Assembly: GCA_028290765.1 (NCBI GenBank)
Contig: JAQGJF010000377.1
Span: 1-6,570, forward strand
Origin: Tardiphaga sp.
GTDB lineage: Bacteria; Pseudomonadota; Alphaproteobacteria; Rhizobiales; Xanthobacteraceae
Reading direction: 5' to 3'
DNA length: 6,570 nt
Made by a program: the position numbers and the translations under genes. The stretch's first letter is position 1. Each line of letters starts with the position of its first letter. Shown here piece after piece: positions 1 through 6,570 of this stretch. Below the pieces are notes generated by a model. The model was not told where the DNA came from. It did not search any database and saw only the letters and a program-made list of their open reading frames with translations.

Positions 1-476
1 AGCGGATCGACCGTCGCTATTCGCTCGACGAAATCCGCTATAGCCCGATGGTGCGGCAGCGCATGCCCTCGATCGATCTCGACACCATCAACTTCGAAAC
101 CGGATCGTGGGAAATTCCGTCCGACCAGGCCTCGAAGCTGCAGGTGATCGCGGACGGCCTCAACAAGGCGATCGCGCGCAATCCGCGCGAGGTGTTTTTG
201 ATCGAGGGCCACACCGACGCGACCGGTGCGGACGTTGACAACCTGTCGCTGTCGGATCGCCGCGCCGAATCGGCGGCGCAATTGCTGACCCAGCAATTCC
301 AAGTGCCGGCGGAGAACCTGACCTCGCAGGGCTATGGCGAGCAGTATCTGAAGATTCCGACCCAGGGGCCGGAACGGCAGAATCGCCGCGTCACCATCCG
401 CCGGATCACGCCGCTGCTCAACGGCGGCACGGCATCGCTGCCGCCCCCGCCGCCCGGCACCGCGCCGCCGCGCTAA
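1..476 (+). CDS. OmpA-family peptidoglycan-binding protein, C-terminal part (5' end outside window)
   Basis: Outer-membrane or periplasmic protein whose OmpA-like C-terminal domain binds peptidoglycan and ties the envelope to the wall. The reading frame is open from base 3 to the TAA at 474-476, and about 157 residues are visible. The ATG at base 48 is internal, because the frame continues upstream (RIDRRYSLDEIRYSP) without a stop. The domain runs from about LDTINFETGSW to NRRVTIRRI. It carries GHTDATG, whose Asp (216-218) matches the residue that contacts diaminopimelate in OmpA domains. It also has LSDRRAES, whose second Arg (261-263) matches the other contact, then a GYGEQYL segment and a closing NRRV. 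The protein ends in a short Pro-rich tail (five Pro in a row, then GTAPPR). I recall larger, roughly 600-700-residue Bradyrhizobium-type OmpA proteins ending this way, so the missing N-terminal part is probably long. Assignment to the domain family is firm; the full architecture is inferred. Confidence 0.93.
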   Translation, partial: RIDRRYSLDEIRYSPMVRQRMPSIDLDTINFETGSWEIPSDQASKLQVIADGLNKAIARNPREVFLIEGHTDATGADVDNLSLSDRRAESAAQLLTQQFQVPAENLTSQGYGEQYLKIPTQGPERQNRRVTIRRITPLLNGGTASLPPPPPGTAPPR

Positions 477-498
477 ACGGCAATACCATGACGAAGAG

Positions 499-528
499 TG
501 GCCGGGAGCAATCCCGGCCATTTTTCTT
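499..528 (+). terminator. Rho-independent terminator of the OmpA-family gene
   Basis: A perfect 9-bp stem (499-507 with 512-520, TGGCCGGGA / TCCCGGCCA) closes a GCAA tetraloop and is followed directly by TTTTTCTT (521-528). It lies 22 bases after the OmpA stop codon. There is no A-run on its left side, so it should work only for plus-strand transcripts and not for the converging receptor gene. Confidence 0.92.
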
Positions 529-554
529 GCCGGGAGCGCTCTAGCTTATTGTTT

Positions 555-603
555 GAGCATGATCTTCTCCGAAAACCGGTACCCGCTTTTCGGGATCATG
601 CTC
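555..603. repeat. Intergenic palindromic repeat, Bradyrhizobium/Rhodopseudomonas type
   Basis: An interrupted palindrome. The outer arms are GAGCATGATC (555-564) and GATCATGCTC (594-603), perfectly complementary. The inner arms are CCGAAAA (569-575) and TTTTCGG (587-593), also perfect. A TTCT bulge (565-568) lies on one side and an 11-base loop (576-586) is at the top. From memory this matches a small repeat found many times between genes in Bradyrhizobium, Rhodopseudomonas and relatives, usually preceded by a CTCTAG-rich lead like that at 541-554. GCTCTA occurs on both flanks (538-543 and 600-605). The last base of the palindrome is also the last base of the receptor's TAG stop codon (605-603 on the minus strand). 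No T-run follows on either strand, so it is not a standard intrinsic terminator. Role unknown. Confidence 0.8.
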
Positions 604-2906
604 TAAAAATCAAAACTTGCTGACAGCAGGTAGGTTCGCGGGGCCCCCAACGACAGCAGGGAGCGTCCCGCGACCTGCCAATAGCCGGCGTTGAGAACAT
701 TTTCGACGCTGGCGCGGAACGTCGCAGGCCGGCCATCGATCACGGCCTTGTATCGCGCACCGAGATCGAAGCGCGTCCAGCTCGGGACCGGCTGCAGGTT
801 GGCCGGATCGAAATAGACGCGATCGGTGTAGATCACGCGACCCGTCGCCGTGAGCCCCGGCACGAACAACAGATCGACTTCGGGTGCGAACGTCACCTGC
901 ACGTCCGGAACTCCCGGAGCCTTGCGGCCGTCAGTGATGCCGCCTGGTGTTTGCGTCAGCCGCCCGTCGATCAGCGACACACCGCCGAGCAACCGTACCG
1001 CCGGGGTGATCTGCCCGAACACCTGGAATTCGGCGCCGCGGTTGCGCTGCAGCCCGATCAGGCCGAACAGGTTCGAGACCGGATCGGTCGCGCCGGCCTG
1101 CTGCTCGATCTGGAACAGCGCGACCTGCGCGCCGAAGCCGTTGAGATCGAATTTGGCTCCGATCTCGCGCTGCGTCGCCAGCGCAGGTGGAAATATCTGG
1201 TTGGAGTTGGCGGTTCCGGCGGGTGCGGTCAGTCCCTGCACGAGGCCTTCGATATAATTCGCGTAAACAGAAATCTCGCGTGTCGGCTTCACGAGAATGC
1301 CGTAAGCCGGCGAGAACGCGTCGCTGGTGTTGCTCGCGATCAATGCGCCGGTCGTCGGCGAAAAGCCGTCAACCTGAATCCGTTGCTGGCGGCCGCCGAC
1401 GGTGACCTGCAGGCGATCGTTCCAGACTGAAATCACGTCGGCGATCGCGGCGCTGGTCAGCTCGGCTCGATTGGTCTTGTAGCCGTTGCCGATGCCGGCT
1501 TCGCTCGGCGCCGGAAAGTTGAATGGCCGATAGATGTTCTGAAGGCCCGGCGCCCCGACGATGTTGGTGTTGTTGATGGACTGATTCGATATGACCGCGT
1601 TGCCGATCAGCGCGACTTGGTGCGTCAGCGTGCCAGTGTCGAATTTTGTCCGCAGGCTGACGTCGGCCGAGTCGTTGGTGTACCAGTAGGGCAATACAGC
1701 GGACGTCGCGGTGAGGTCGCCGTTCGACCGCAGACTGGTCAGAACCGTCTGCACCGATCGTTCCGAGGTGGTCGAGCGCCCATAGCCGATACCGGCCGTC
1801 AGGTTCTCGAGGATGTCATATTCGGCGCGAGCCATGCCGTATGCGCTCTGGAGCGAAGCGCGCTGCCAGGGTTGCGACAAGGTCGTCGTCGGAGAAGGAG
1901 CCGGCGGAATCAACGCGCCGGACGCAACCGACGTGATGATCTGGCTGTAGCTCTTCTGGAATTGATCGACATAGCCGGCATCGAATGAAAACCGAAACCG
2001 CTCGCCGCGGTAGTCGATCCCGATCGCGCCGTTGCCGACGCGTTCGTTTTGGGCCGCCAGCGGCGTGTCGCCGCCGCGGATCGAGCCGTTGACCCTGACG
2101 CCCCATTCCTTGTGGTCACCGTATCGGCGCCCGACATCGAGCGCGGTTCCGAACTCGGCGTTGGAGACGAAGCTCGTGGTCCATCGCGCAATCGGATCGT
2201 CAGTCGCGCGTTTCGGAACGTAATTCAGCGTTCCGGCAATGCTGGCGCCGGGTGGAATGCCGACCAGCAACGCAGCTGGCCCGCGCAGCAATTCGACGCG
2301 CTCGACCGAATCGAACGGGAAGCGCCTGACCGGTACGATTCCGGCGAGACCATCGAGCGTCGCGTCGCGGCCAAACAAAGTGAACCCGCGCACCGAAATC
2401 TGGTCGGCGAAACCCGTATTCGGCAACGACACGCGCACCGAGGGATCGCTTGCCAGCACATCGCCGAGGGTCCGCGCCTGCTGATCCTGAATGTATTGCG
2501 CGGTGTAGCTGGTGGCGCTGAACGGCGTATCCATAAACCCGCGATTGCCCAGCAGACCTATGCGTTGGCCGCTCGCAACCTGGCCGCCGGCATAGGCGGC
2601 CGGCGGTTCACCGATGACAGCGGTCGGCTTTCCACCTTGCGCGGTGGCCGATGCGGTCGCGGGCAGGGGTGCAGCCGGCGGAGCATGCGCCCGTCTGATC
2701 GACGCACCGCGCGGCCGCGCCGACGTTGCAGAGTTGGGCGCGGCCGCGCGGCGAACCAGCCGCTGTTCCGGCGAAATAACCGTCACGGGCGGTAATGTCG
2801 TTTGCGCCGCTGCTGTTTCGACGAAGCCCGCGTGGTTGCAGCACAGCGCCGCATAGCAGACTGTACAGAACGTCAATTCCCGAGTCAGCCGCAACAGCCG
2901 CGTCAT
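603..2906 (-). CDS. TonB-dependent siderophore receptor
   Basis: Outer-membrane gated beta-barrel that takes up a ferric siderophore using energy from TonB-ExbB-ExbD. I chose the ATG at 2906 (767 residues). It opens directly into a Sec signal peptide of about 35 residues ending VETAAAQ, with GGGGG about 12 bases upstream; a GTG at 2924 would add six residues. The mature protein starts with a TonB-box-like LPPVTV (38-43). An Ala/Pro/Arg-rich spacer follows to about residue 110. The plug domain runs from about 118 to 235 and includes TLGDVLASDPSVRV, ISVRGF and the hallmark VERVELLRGPAALLVG (201-216). The barrel fills the rest and ends in Phe (ASFDF), as outer-membrane barrels do. The pattern fits the ferrichrome/ferrioxamine/pyoverdine-type receptor group, but the ligand cannot be read from the sequence. 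Four Cys lie in the signal peptide (14, 17, 22, 23), which is uncommon. No ABC transporter, sigma factor or siderophore gene adjoins it here. The gene converges on the OmpA-family gene. Confidence 0.92.
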   Translation of the reverse strand: MTRLLRLTRELTFCTVCYAALCCNHAGFVETAAAQTTLPPVTVISPEQRLVRRAAAPNSATSARPRGASIRRAHAPPAAPLPATASATAQGGKPTAVIGEPPAAYAGGQVASGQRIGLLGNRGFMDTPFSATSYTAQYIQDQQARTLGDVLASDPSVRVSLPNTGFADQISVRGFTLFGRDATLDGLAGIVPVRRFPFDSVERVELLRGPAALLVGIPPGASIAGTLNYVPKRATDDPIARWTTSFVSNAEFGTALDVGRRYGDHKEWGVRVNGSIRGGDTPLAAQNERVGNGAIGIDYRGERFRFSFDAGYVDQFQKSYSQIITSVASGALIPPAPSPTTTLSQPWQRASLQSAYGMARAEYDILENLTAGIGYGRSTTSERSVQTVLTSLRSNGDLTATSAVLPYWYTNDSADVSLRTKFDTGTLTHQVALIGNAVISNQSINNTNIVGAPGLQNIYRPFNFPAPSEAGIGNGYKTNRAELTSAAIADVISVWNDRLQVTVGGRQQRIQVDGFSPTTGALIASNTSDAFSPAYGILVKPTREISVYANYIEGLVQGLTAPAGTANSNQIFPPALATQREIGAKFDLNGFGAQVALFQIEQQAGATDPVSNLFGLIGLQRNRGAEFQVFGQITPAVRLLGGVSLIDGRLTQTPGGITDGRKAPGVPDVQVTFAPEVDLLFVPGLTATGRVIYTDRVYFDPANLQPVPSWTRFDLGARYKAVIDGRPATFRASVENVLNAGYWQVAGRSLLSLGAPRTYLLSASFDF

Positions 2907-2960
2907 GATCGTGCCGGCCCCCACGGCCCAAGGCGGTCTTCCGCAGGAAAAATTCGGCGG

Positions 2961-3012
2961 ATGAGACTACAAGACCAATATCTTGCTGGCCGTCTCATTG
3001 CAAAGCAATGAG
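2961..3012 (-). promoter_or_regulatory. Candidate operator/promoter region of the siderophore receptor
   Basis: Lies 55-106 bases before the receptor ATG. A perfect 8-bp inverted repeat with a 3-base loop spans 2994-3012 (CTCATTGC AAA GCAATGAG). A second inverted repeat pairs ATGAGAC (2961-2967) with GTCTCAT (2992-2998), so ATGAG-type half-sites occur three times. On the minus strand a weak promoter can be drawn: TTGCAA (3003-2998), 17-base spacer, TATTGG (2980-2975). Its -35 would sit inside the hairpin and its -10 between the wider repeats, as expected for a repressor site. Iron-responsive control of such receptors is the family norm, but this does not match a Fur, Irr or RirA consensus that I can vouch for. 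The hairpin has no T-run on the minus side, so it does not terminate argG. The remaining gap bases (3013-3067 and 2907-2960) show nothing else clear. Confidence 0.3.
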
Positions 3013-3067
3013 CCGCGGGCATCCGCCTGCCGGAGTTCCATTCCGCGAGATGACAGTTCCGCGACGC

Positions 3068-4297
3068 CTACAGCCCCAGCTTTTTCTTCCTCTGGCCCAG
3101 CGTACGCAGCCGCAGCGCGTTGAGCTTGATGAAGCCGGCGGCGTCGCGATGATCGTAGGCCACGGCACCTTCCTCGAAGGTCACGAGGTCCTGATCGAAC
3201 AGCGAGTCTTGGCTCTCGCGGCCGATCACGATGACGTTGCCCTTGTAGAGTTTCAGCCGCACCCGGCCGGTGACATATTGCTGGCTGTGATCGATCGCCG
3301 CCTGCAGCATTTCGCGTTCCGGCGAAAACCAGAAGCCGTTGTAGATCAGCTCGGCGTATTTCGGCATCAGCTCATCCTTGAGATGCGCCGCGCCGCGATC
3401 GAGCGTGATCTGTTCGATACCGCGATGCGCCACCAGCAGGATGGTACCGCCGGGCGTTTCATACATGCCGCGCGACTTCATGCCGACGAAACGGTTTTCC
3501 ACGAGATCGAGCCGGCCGATGCCGTTGGCGCGGCCGAGTTCGTTGAGTTTTGCCAGCAGCGTGGCGGGAGACATCTTGTGGCCATCGATGGCGACCGCGT
3601 CGCCCTTGTCGAAATCGATGGTGATGGTGGTCGGCTGGTCCGGCGCCTTTTCCGGATCGATGGTGCGCGAGTAGACGTAGTCCGGCACCTCCAGTGCGGG
3701 ATCTTCCAGCACCTTGCCTTCGCTTGACGCGTGCAGAAGATTGGCATCGACCGAGAACGGTGCTTCGCCGCGCTTGTCCTTGGCGATCGGGATCTGGTGC
3801 TGCTCGGCAAAGGCGATCAGCTGCTCGCGCGAGCGGAGATCCCATTCGCGCCACGGCGCGATGATGGTGATGTCGGGCTTGAGCGCATAGTAGCCGAGTT
3901 CGAACCGGACCTGGTCGTTGCCCTTGCCGGTGGCGCCATGGGACACCGCGTCGGCGCCGACCTTCTCGGCGATCTCGATCTGCTTTTTGGCGATCAACGG
4001 CCGCGCGATCGAGGTGCCGAGCAGATATTGCCCCTCATAGACCGCATTGGCGCGGAACATCGGAAACACGTAGTCGCGAACGAATTCCTCGCGCAAATCC
4101 TCGATGAAGATGTTTTCCGGTTTGATGCCGAGCAGCACCGCCTTCTTGCGCGCCGGCTCCAATTCCTCGCCCTGGCCGAGATCGGCGGTAAAAGTGACCA
4201 CCTCCGCGCCATAGGTCTGCTGCAGCCACTTCAAAATGATCGAGGTGTCGAGACCGCCCGAATAGGCAAGCACCACCTTCTTGACGCTCTTGCTCAT
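3068..4297 (-). CDS. argG: Argininosuccinate synthase
   Basis: Cytosolic enzyme that joins citrulline and aspartate using ATP to give argininosuccinate, AMP and PPi, the penultimate step of arginine synthesis. It is 409 residues, the usual length for the type I family. The N-terminal nucleotide-binding loop is AYSGGLDTS (11-19). Further conserved blocks are [11 protein letters not shown] (95-105), [15 protein letters not shown] (119-133), [20 protein letters not shown] (181-200) and [18 protein letters not shown] (267-284). The helical C-terminal oligomerisation tail ends KKKLGL. The ATG at 4297 is chosen because [15 protein letters not shown] is the normal N-terminus and AGGG lies five bases upstream. 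The frame stays open for 42 codons further up, to another possible start at 4423, but that stretch (rich in Arg/Pro) overlaps the PAP2 gene end and resembles no ArgG. A promoter candidate lies at 4344-4371. No clear intrinsic terminator follows the TAG. Confidence 0.98.
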   Translation of the reverse strand: MSKSVKKVVLAYSGGLDTSIILKWLQQTYGAEVVTFTADLGQGEELEPARKKAVLLGIKPENIFIEDLREEFVRDYVFPMFRANAVYEGQYLLGTSIARPLIAKKQIEIAEKVGADAVSHGATGKGNDQVRFELGYYALKPDITIIAPWREWDLRSREQLIAFAEQHQIPIAKDKRGEAPFSVDANLLHASSEGKVLEDPALEVPDYVYSRTIDPEKAPDQPTTITIDFDKGDAVAIDGHKMSPATLLAKLNELGRANGIGRLDLVENRFVGMKSRGMYETPGGTILLVAHRGIEQITLDRGAAHLKDELMPKYAELIYNGFWFSPEREMLQAAIDHSQQYVTGRVRLKLYKGNVIVIGRESQDSLFDQDLVTFEEGAVAYDHRDAAGFIKLNALRLRTLGQRKKKLGL

Positions 4298-4343
4298 GAA
4301 AACCCTGTGAAATTTTTCGCTGAAGAAGCCGAATTGCGCCGGG

Positions 4344-4371
4344 ACTATAGGCAGAACGGACCCTTGTGCAA
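4344..4371 (-). promoter_or_regulatory. Probable argG promoter
   Basis: On the minus strand, TTGCAC (4371-4366, preceded by CC) and TATAGT (4349-4344, preceded by C) are 16 bases apart. This resembles the alphaproteobacterial housekeeping pattern CTTGAC - N16-17 - CTATAT. Transcription would start near 4337, giving a leader of about 40 bases before the argG ATG. It fills most of the 86-base gap between the PAP2 stop and argG. The -35 element overlaps a small imperfect palindrome (CCTTGTGCAAGG, 4362-4373). Judged by eye only. Confidence 0.45.
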
Positions 4372-4383
4372 GGCCGCAAACGT

Positions 4384-5160
4384 TCAGGCGGGGGCGCGGG
4401 GGCCGACATCGCGGCCACGCCATTTTTGCATCAGGCGGTAGCCGGGCCAGGCAATCCGGGTCAGGGCGGCGTCGATGCCGGCGTCGGTCAGCCGGGTCGA
4501 TGGCCAGCGGTAGATGTAGCCGTGCACCAGCCAGATCACGAGAAACGTCACCAGTCCCGCTGCGGCCACGTCCGTGAAGAAATGGCCGCCGAACGCCATG
4601 CGCAGCGCGCTGGTCACCACGCCGAACAGGGTCGCCGCCGCGTAGGCCAGCGGGCGCCAGGCTGGCGGCGTCAGCGCGGCGGGCGCGTAGGTCCAGAACG
4701 CGGTCGCGCCCTCACCGGAGAAGAATGAGCAGTTCTTGTCGCAGCGGCCGCGCGGATCCCACCACGGCACGAAATCCAGCGGACCGTTGAACTCCGTCAC
4801 CACCACCGGCCGCGGCCGGTTCCAGTAGCTCTTGAAGGTGAGATTGGTGAGGATGCCGGCGGCAAGAACCATGGTGATCAGCAGGAACATCGCCGCGCGT
4901 CCGGAGATCAGCAGCGGCCGGGCCGGCCGCGCCATCTTCACCAGCAGCGCGACGATCGCCGGCAGCACGAATGCCCAGGCGATCCACATCGCAGCGTCGC
5001 GCGCGAAAGCCGCCAGCGTGTTGAGCTTCAAGGGGAACGATCTGGTTGCCGGGTCGTAGAACAGCGCGGCCAGTTTCAGATCGAGTTCGGGATAGAGCCC
5101 GAACAGCAATCCGACGAAAAGCGCCAAGCCAAGCGCGAGGAAGAGTCCGGTCCGGTTCAT
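4384..5160 (-). CDS. PAP2-family membrane phosphatase
   Basis: Integral inner-membrane phosphatase of the PAP2 superfamily (258 residues), which removes phosphate from lipid substrates such as phosphatidate, prenyl pyrophosphate or lipid A. The substrate is not evident. Hydrophobic segments lie at about 5-21, 57-75, 87-108, 168-186 and 198-213. Motif 1 is KSYWNRPRP (K110, R117, P118), motif 3 is R187-x5-H193-x3-D197 with the nucleophile His193. Motif 2, normally PSGH, reads FSGE (147-150), so Glu150 replaces the usual His. A Cys pair (C140, C144) lies just before motif 2 and could form a periplasmic disulphide. I recall relatives with a CSF-SGE signature in rhizobia, so this is probably a subfamily trait rather than damage. 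The ATG at 5160 gives a natural Lys/Arg-poor signal-anchor start, although no good ribosome binding site is visible. It lies 75 bases after the small membrane protein gene and 86 before argG, on the same strand. A G/C hairpin in its leader (5184-5200) has no T-run. Confidence 0.9.
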   Translation of the reverse strand: MNRTGLFLALGLALFVGLLFGLYPELDLKLAALFYDPATRSFPLKLNTLAAFARDAAMWIAWAFVLPAIVALLVKMARPARPLLISGRAAMFLLITMVLAAGILTNLTFKSYWNRPRPVVVTEFNGPLDFVPWWDPRGRCDKNCSFFSGEGATAFWTYAPAALTPPAWRPLAYAAATLFGVVTSALRMAFGGHFFTDVAAAGLVTFLVIWLVHGYIYRWPSTRLTDAGIDAALTRIAWPGYRLMQKWRGRDVGPRAPA

Positions 5161-5235
5161 GGCAGGCGGTTTAGCCGAGGCGAGGGGGTATGAAAACCCC
5201 TGTTGCCGGATGGCTCTTCACGCGTGCGGGAGCGA

Positions 5236-5724
5236 TTACGGCGGCGGGGAATGCGAGGGAAGCGGCGGCGGTGGCGGCGGCAGGTGGCGCGGCTGGCGCC
5301 ATGCGCCGGCGTTGCGGCCGGCGATCATCCAGTAGATCAATCCGCCGACGATACCGGCGCCGGTCATGATTTCGAGGTGGCGCCGAATGATGCCTTCGAA
5401 GTGCATGGTAGCGGGATCGAACGGAACCAGGCCGAGATAGCAGGCCAGCCCGACCACGGCGCCGCCGAGCGCATAGGTCAGCACGCCCCGGATGTAAAAC
5501 GCCTCGGTGATCAGCACCACCAGCATCGCCGGCAGCAGCGCGAAACCGCTGATGAAAATGAAGCCGAAGCCGAGCACGATGTTAATGGCGTTCTGGTCGA
5601 TGCTCCCGGTGTCGAGGTCGCTCATTTCGGGAAACAGCACCGCGAACACCACGATCATCCCGGCCGCCAGGCAGGCGGCGAGAAACCCGAAGAAAATCAC
5701 GATGAGCCGGCCGATCAGCGCCAT
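5236..5724 (-). CDS. Four-helix membrane protein of unknown function
   Basis: I do not recognise a named family. The 162-residue protein has four predicted transmembrane segments at about 6-31, 46-72, 80-100 and 118-136. There is an acidic loop after the first (PEMSDLDTGSIDQN, 33-45) and a short loop with FDPATMHFEGIIRRH before the fourth. The tail (137-162) is polar and Pro-rich: six Pro in a row at 149-154, then LPSHSPPP. The hydrophobic first segment follows a single Arg and lacks a signal-peptidase site, so it should be an inner-membrane protein. The ATG at 5724 is two bases after the rlmN stop codon (TGA CG ATG), which suggests translational coupling and one transcript. Codon use matches the neighbours. 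The Pro tail is encoded by a GC-rich triplet run (5263-5280). It looks like a real, lineage-restricted gene, because the hydrophobic segments are well formed and the spacing is tight. Confidence 0.82.
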   Translation of the reverse strand: MALIGRLIVIFFGFLAACLAAGMIVVFAVLFPEMSDLDTGSIDQNAINIVLGFGFIFISGFALLPAMLVVLITEAFYIRGVLTYALGGAVVGLACYLGLVPFDPATMHFEGIIRRHLEIMTGAGIVGGLIYWMIAGRNAGAWRQPRHLPPPPPPLPSHSPPP

Positions 5725-5726
5725 CG

Positions 5727-6570
5727 TCAGTCCGTCATGGCCATCGCGCGCAGCGCCTGGCGCTCGCGCGCCGACAATTTTTCAGTTTCGGACTTCAACT
5801 GGCCGCAGGCGGCGAGAATGTCGCGGCCGCGCGGCGTGCGAACCGGCGAGGAATAGCCGGCGTTGAAGATGTATTCGGAGAATTTCTCGATCTGGTCCCA
5901 GTCCGAGCATTCATAGCGCGTGCCCGGCCACGGATTGAACGGAATGAGGTTGATCTTGGCGTGAATGCCCTTCAGCAATTTCACCAGCAGTTTCGCATCA
6001 TCGAGCGAATCGTTGACGCCCTTCAGCATCACATATTCGAAGGTGATGCGTCGCGCATTGGAGGATCCGGGATAGTCGCGGCAGGCCTGCAGCAATTCCG
6101 CGATCGGATATTTCCGGTTCAGCGGCACCAGCTCGTTGCGCAGTTCGTCGCGCACCGCATGCAGGGAAATCGCCAGCATCACGCCGATCTCGTCGCCGGT
6201 CCGGGCGATGTTCGGCACCACGCCGGAGGTCGAGAGCGTAATGCGGCGTCTCGATATGCCGATGCCTTCATTGTCGGCGACGATCAGGAGCGCGTCGCGC
6301 ACCGCGTCGAAATTATACAGGGGCTCGCCCATGCCCATCATCACCACATTGGTCACGAGGCGATTGCCGTTCGGGGTTTCGCGGTCCGCCCAGTCATTGA
6401 GCCGGTCGCGCGCCACCATGATCTGGCCGACGATTTCCCCGGCGGTGAGGTTGCGCACCAGCCGCTGCGTGCCGGTGTGGCAGAACGAGCAGGTCAGCGT
6501 GCAGCCGACCTGCGAGGAAACGCACAGCGTGCCGCGGTCGGTTTCCGGAATGTAGACGCATTCGACCTCG
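5727..6570 (-). CDS. rlmN: Dual-specificity 23S rRNA/tRNA adenine-C2 methyltransferase, C-terminal 280 residues (5' end outside window)
   Basis: Radical-SAM enzyme that methylates C2 of A2503 in 23S rRNA and A37 of some tRNAs, tuning decoding and peptidyl-transfer fidelity. The frame is open to the right window edge. The GTG at 6458 is internal, since residues before it read [15 protein letters not shown]. The CxxxCxxC cluster that binds the 4Fe-4S centre is encoded at 6503-6480. The Cys at 6522-6524 ([11 protein letters not shown]) corresponds to E. coli Cys118, and the Cys at 5805-5807 ([10 protein letters not shown]) to the methyl-carrying Cys355. MGMGEPLYN is the SAM-contacting GEPL motif, and [11 protein letters not shown] is a further family block. 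All catalytic Cys are present, so the gene looks functional. About 120 N-terminal residues are missing, judged from the usual length near 400 in this group. It is the most upstream gene seen of the minus-strand cluster, and its stop is two bases before the next ATG. Confidence 0.97.
   Translation of the reverse strand, partial: EVECVYIPETDRGTLCVSSQVGCTLTCSFCHTGTQRLVRNLTAGEIVGQIMVARDRLNDWADRETPNGNRLVTNVVMMGMGEPLYNFDAVRDALLIVADNEGIGISRRRITLSTSGVVPNIARTGDEIGVMLAISLHAVRDELRNELVPLNRKYPIAELLQACRDYPGSSNARRITFEYVMLKGVNDSLDDAKLLVKLLKGIHAKINLIPFNPWPGTRYECSDWDQIEKFSEYIFNAGYSSPVRTPRGRDILAACGQLKSETEKLSARERQALRAMAMTD

Noticed and set aside
48..50. ATG at 48 as the start of the OmpA-family gene
   Set aside because: The same frame is open to the window edge and the upstream residues (RIDRRYSLDEIRYSP) look like protein continuing from outside.
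2049..2795. A 248-residue plus-strand open frame opposite the receptor's N-terminal half
   Set aside because: Arg-rich, low-information translation typical of an antisense shadow; the minus-strand frame has clear plug motifs.
2820..2850. A lipoprotein signal in the Cys-rich leader of the receptor
   Set aside because: The residues before the Cys pair (YAAL) do not fit a lipobox with a small residue at -1, and the receptor family is not lipidated.
2907..2924. GTG at 2924 as the receptor start
   Set aside because: Possible, but it puts MGAGTI ahead of an otherwise normal signal peptide; the ATG at 2906 gives the better start and has GGGGG upstream.
4298..4423. A 42-residue N-terminal extension of ArgG
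   Set aside because: It overlaps the PAP2 3' end, is Arg/Pro-rich and unlike ArgG, and the ATG at 4297 has a good ribosome binding site and the standard N-terminus.
3008..4441. Long plus-strand open frames opposite argG (about 239 and 236 residues)
   Set aside because: They are mirror frames created by high GC at third positions of argG, and they show no recognisable motif or ribosome binding site.
5184..5200. G5/C4 hairpin before the PAP2 gene as a terminator
   Set aside because: Short stem with an 8-base loop and no T-run on the minus strand.
5263..5283. GGC-type triplet run as a phase-variable tract
   Set aside because: It is interrupted, and it encodes an in-frame Pro run; slippage by triplets would only alter the tail length.
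6456..6458. GTG at 6458 as the rlmN start
   Set aside because: The frame continues upstream through the essential CxxxCxxC cluster to the window edge, so this is an internal Val.

Overview
The window looks like a chromosomal segment of a high-GC alphaproteobacterium, most likely in the Bradyrhizobium / Rhodopseudomonas group (Nitrobacteraceae). The grounds are the type of OmpA tail, the alphaproteobacterial form of ArgG, and an intergenic palindrome (555-603) of a kind I recall as common in that group. Genus assignment is inference from memory; no search was run.

Layout. The plus strand carries only the 3' end of an OmpA-family gene (1-476), which runs in from outside the window and ends at a strong intrinsic terminator (499-528). 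Everything else is on the minus strand. A TonB-dependent siderophore receptor (603-2906) converges on the OmpA gene, and a palindromic repeat abuts and overlaps its stop codon. A 161-base gap (2907-3067) separates the receptor start from argG and holds a perfect hairpin plus a wider inverted repeat that could be a regulatory site. Then, against the coordinate direction, come argG (3068-4297), a PAP2-family membrane phosphatase (4384-5160), a four-helix membrane protein of unknown function (5236-5724) and rlmN (5727-6570, its 5' end outside the window).

How the genes relate. rlmN and the small membrane protein are two bases apart and are almost certainly co-transcribed. The PAP2 gene follows 75 bases further on with no terminator or clear promoter, so rlmN - membrane protein - PAP2 is a plausible operon. 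argG follows after 86 bases that contain a credible promoter, so it may be both a member of the read-through transcript and independently expressed. The mix is housekeeping (23S rRNA/tRNA methylation, arginine synthesis), envelope (OmpA-like peptidoglycan anchor, PAP2 phosphatase, small membrane protein) and iron acquisition (receptor). The functions do not form one pathway.

No tRNA, rRNA, CRISPR array, insertion sequence or phage gene was seen. I found no convincing undescribed system. The points most worth a second look are the repeat at the receptor stop codon, the PAP2 protein with Glu in place of the usual motif-2 His, the uncharacterised membrane protein coupled to rlmN, and the palindromes upstream of the receptor.
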